Source: Candidatus Woesearchaeota archaeon CG10_big_fil_rev_8_21_14_0_10_32_9 (GTDB taxonomy: Archaea; Nanobdellota; Nanobdellia; Woesearchaeales; 21-14-0-10-32-9). Taken from it: DNA of 12,827 bases. Shown here one piece after another: positions 11,002 through 12,827 of this stretch. The notes beneath the pieces were generated by a model. It worked only from the letters and a program-made list of their open reading frames with translations. It ran no database searches and was not told the origin of the DNA. The stretch covers positions 1 through 12,827 of the forward strand of contig PCYF01000034.1 in assembly GCA_002762915.1 (NCBI GenBank), given 5' to 3'. The translations under genes and the position numbers were made by a program. Position 1 is the stretch's first letter; every line of letters starts with the position of its first letter.

Positions 11002-12255
11002 ATGGATGTGAAAAATATTCTTGAACAGGTAAAGAAAGAGTTAAGACCAGATGAAAAATCCTCTGAAAAAGCAAGAGAATTCGTAAAACTACTAAACATC
11101 ACTCTATCAAATTTGAAAATAAATGCGAAAGCAGAGCTAGGAGGAAGCCTTGCAAAAGGAACTCATTTAAAAAATAAACATGATGCTGATATATTTGTAA
11201 GATTTAGCAAAGAATATAGAGGAAAGAATATTTCTGAGCCGTTAAAAAAAGTATTAAAGAAACTCAAAATAACTTTTGATGAAGTTCATGGTTCAAGAGA
11301 TTATTATCAGGTCAAAAAAGAAGTTACTTATGAGATAGTTCCAGTAATGTTTGTAGAAAACTACAAGGATGCAGACAACGTTGTTGATATGAGTCCATTG
11401 CATGTGAAGTATTTTGAATTGAAAGTAAAACAAAACAAAAAAATAAGAGATGAGATAAGACTGACAAAACAATTTATGAAAGTTGCTAAAGCTTATGGTG
11501 CAGAAAGTTATATTCAAGGATTCTCTGGGCACGTTGTTGATTTACTCATTATTAATTATGGATCATTCGAAAGATTGATTAAAACAGCGTCCAAGTGGAA
11601 ACATAGAACAATAATAGATATAGAAAAATATCACAAATTCCCAGAAATGAGCTTAAATTCTTCTAAAATCCTCGGTCCTTTAATAGTTGTTGATCCTGTT
11701 CAAAAAAACAGAAACGCTGCGGCAGCTGTATCTATCGAATGCTATACTCGTTTTAAAAAAGCATGTAAAGAATTTATAAAAAAACCATCTTTAGATGCGT
11801 TCAGAATCAAAACATTAGAGGAAGAATTCAAATTAGTAGTTTCAAAAAAGAAAGAAAAGATTTGTCAGATTCTTGTTAAACCATTAAATGGAAAGCGAGA
11901 TGTGATTGGCGCTAAAGCTTTGAAAATAAAAGAATACTTAGATACTTCTTTGAAAAAAAATGATTTTGAAATATTATGGACGAGTTGGGATTTTTCTGAA
12001 AAGGAAACAAAAATGATTTGGATAATAAATAAACAAAAACTATCTGATACAATCATACTTGAAGGGCCATTGTTAGAAATGAAATCGTTCGTATTAGAAT
12101 TCAAAAAGAAACACAAAAAAACAATAATAAAAAAAGATAGACTTTATGCTGAAGAAAAAAGAAAATACTATGAACCTGGTGCGTTGCTTAAAGATTTGAT
12201 TAAGAATAAGTATGTGAAGGAAAAATGCGGCAACATAAAGATTATTGAATCATAA
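11002..12255 (+). CDS. cca: CCA-adding enzyme (class I tRNA nucleotidyltransferase)
   Basis: Adds CCA to tRNA 3' ends without a nucleic acid template; 417 residues, near the normal archaeal length. The nucleotidyltransferase core shows ELGGSLAKGTHL (45-56) and HDADIFVRF (60-68), with Asp61 and Asp63 as two metal ligands. The third carboxylate is expected in the strand YEIVPVMFV, where Glu111 replaces the usual Asp. VVDMSPLHVKYF and the C-terminal ILWTSWDFSEKETK and EGPLLEMKSFVLEFKKKH are typical of archaeal CCA enzymes. The tRNA-Leu at 3157-3297 has no encoded CCA, so this enzyme is needed. The ATG at 11002 is preceded by an AT-rich TATA-like element and no SD, so the mRNA is probably leaderless. 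Confidence 0.93.
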   Translation: MDVKNILEQVKKELRPDEKSSEKAREFVKLLNITLSNLKINAKAELGGSLAKGTHLKNKHDADIFVRFSKEYRGKNISEPLKKVLKKLKITFDEVHGSRDYYQVKKEVTYEIVPVMFVENYKDADNVVDMSPLHVKYFELKVKQNKKIRDEIRLTKQFMKVAKAYGAESYIQGFSGHVVDLLIINYGSFERLIKTASKWKHRTIIDIEKYHKFPEMSLNSSKILGPLIVVDPVQKNRNAAAAVSIECYTRFKKACKEFIKKPSLDAFRIKTLEEEFKLVVSKKKEKICQILVKPLNGKRDVIGAKALKIKEYLDTSLKKNDFEILWTSWDFSEKETKMIWIINKQKLSDTIILEGPLLEMKSFVLEFKKKHKKTIIKKDRLYAEEKRKYYEPGALLKDLIKNKYVKEKCGNIKIIES

Positions 12256-12256
12256 C

Positions 12257-12266
12257 TTTTTTAAAT
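12257..12266 (+). promoter_or_regulatory. TATA box of the TFS gene
   Basis: CTTTTTTAAA immediately after the CCA gene stop, about 26 nt before the ATG at 12288, giving a leaderless transcript independent of the upstream gene. Confidence 0.45.
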
Positions 12267-12287
12267 CAATGATGATTTTTCTACAAA

Positions 12288-12605
12288 ATGATGTTTTGTC
12301 CTAAATGCGGAGCAATAATGTTGCCGAAGAAAGAGAAAGAAAAAACAATATTCGCGTGTAGTTGCGGTTATGCTAATAAATCAAATGAAAAAATAGAAAT
12401 AAAAGAAGAAATTAGAAATGAGCACATAGAAACACAAATAGTTGATGAGCAAGAAACGAATCTTCCAGAAACAGACACAGAATGTCCTAAGTGCGGGAAT
12501 AAGACTGCAGGATATTGGTTGGTACAAACAAGAGCAGGAGACGAACCAGAGACTAAATTCTTAAAATGTACCAAATGTAGACACACATGGAGAGATTATC
12601 ACTGA
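12288..12605 (+). CDS. tfs: Transcription factor S (TFS, RPB9/TFIIS-like)
   Basis: RNA polymerase-associated factor that stimulates cleavage of backtracked RNA. The 105-residue product has two zinc ribbons. The N-terminal one uses Cys4, Cys7, Cys24 and Cys26 (FCPKCG, ACSCG). The C-terminal one uses Cys66, Cys69, Cys94 and Cys97 (ECPKCGN, KCTKCRHTWRDYH). Between the latter pairs lies TRAGDEPETKF, whose Asp85-Glu86 are the acidic residues that reach the polymerase active site in TFIIS. A charged Glu-rich linker (32-62) joins the ribbons. Two adjacent ATGs occur at 12288 and 12291; the first gives the family's usual M-x-FCPKCG opening and fits the TATA spacing. Confidence 0.94.
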   Translation: MMFCPKCGAIMLPKKEKEKTIFACSCGYANKSNEKIEIKEEIRNEHIETQIVDEQETNLPETDTECPKCGNKTAGYWLVQTRAGDEPETKFLKCTKCRHTWRDYH

Positions 12606-12635
12606 ATCTCTTATCATCTTAGTATTCTCGTTAAT

Positions 12636-12655
12636 TCTATAAATATTTAAAAATA
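12636..12655 (+). promoter_or_regulatory. TATA region of the right-edge gene
   Basis: TCTATAAATATTTAAAAATA contains two overlapping TATA-like cores. The transcript start would be about 0-10 nt before the ATG at 12676. The intervening GGCCTCC is CT-rich and is not an SD. Confidence 0.5.
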
Positions 12656-12675
12656 AGAAAGGCCTCCTGAACAAT

Positions 12676-12827
12676 ATGGAGAATAAAAGTGATCCTAGAT
12701 GGCCTTTGTATTATTCAGATACAATTCATGTTGCTAATTTGGACTCGGGTATTGGAATTTTAACTTTATGGACCAAGAAAGAAAGAGTAATTGAAAAGAT
12801 TTCTGAAAAAGATTATTCATTTATAGG
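12676..12827 (+). CDS. N-terminus of a conserved protein, possibly MtrA/DUF4346-like (runs off right edge)
   Basis: The reading frame is open for 50 complete codons to the window edge, starting MENKSDPRWPLYYSDTIHV. The segment RWPLYYSDTI, ANLDSGIGILTLWTKKERV has the pattern WP-x-x-x-aromatic-D, then N-x-x-S-x-hydrophobic and TL, that I associate with the N-terminus of MtrA-like domains and the related DUF4346 domain of archaeal proteins. This is recalled by pattern, not by search. DUF4346-type domains may be linked to folate or methanopterin chemistry, but no catalytic part lies inside the window, so function is open. Its own TATA region at 12636-12655 implies independent transcription. Confidence 0.65.
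   Translation, partial: MENKSDPRWPLYYSDTIHVANLDSGIGILTLWTKKERVIEKISEKDYSFI

Overview
The window reads as an AT-rich archaeal chromosome, most likely from a small-genome DPANN lineage of the Pacearchaeota/Woesearchaeota type; that placement is inferred from protein style, not tested. Evidence for archaea is direct: archaeal/eukaryotic-type ribosomal proteins S8e and L37e, an Sm-like (LSm) protein, transcription factor S, an archaeal class I CCA-adding enzyme, an S-layer protein, a tRNA with a bulge-helix-bulge intron, and TATA boxes about 25-30 nt before most start codons. Many genes appear leaderless; Shine-Dalgarno (SD) sites appear mainly on internal operon genes and on the S-layer gene.

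Layout. 1-117 (-): start of an exported protein running off the left edge. 271-1102 (+): information-processing cluster S8e - LSm - L37e. 1263-2524 (+): overlapping pair, a four-helix membrane protein and a lipoprotein, both unrecognised. 2525-2996 (-): type II toxin-antitoxin pair (RelE-like toxin, ribbon-helix-helix antitoxin) with a period-10 repeat in its promoter. 3157-3297 (+): tRNA-Leu(UAG) with a 57-nt intron. 3298-3659: a non-coding stretch with an orphan promoter and bulged hairpin, a G-rich tract, then the S-layer promoter and an unusually long structured 5' leader. 3660-5858 (+): S-layer protein, followed by a strong T-tract. 5948-7813 (+): a secreted multi-domain beta-rich protein. 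7810-9027 (-): radical SAM enzyme with a TRAM-like tail, divergent from 9114-9674 (+), a stand-alone MESH1/SpoT-type HD hydrolase. 9690-10895 (-): monovalent cation/proton antiporter with an altered ND motif, divergent from 11002-12255 (+), the CCA-adding enzyme. 12288-12605 (+): transcription factor S. 12676 to the right edge (+): start of a further gene.

Three themes connect the genes: the cell surface (edge exported protein, lipoprotein, S-layer protein, beta-rich secreted protein), RNA and translation (S8e, LSm, L37e, intron-containing tRNA, CCA enzyme, TFS) and stress or homeostasis (toxin-antitoxin, HD hydrolase, antiporter). The tRNA has no encoded CCA, which fits the CCA-adding enzyme found nearby. 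The least expected structure is the 3298-3659 region, above all the roughly 140-nt S-layer mRNA leader whose SD sequence lies in its own hairpin. I see no mobile element, CRISPR array or origin.
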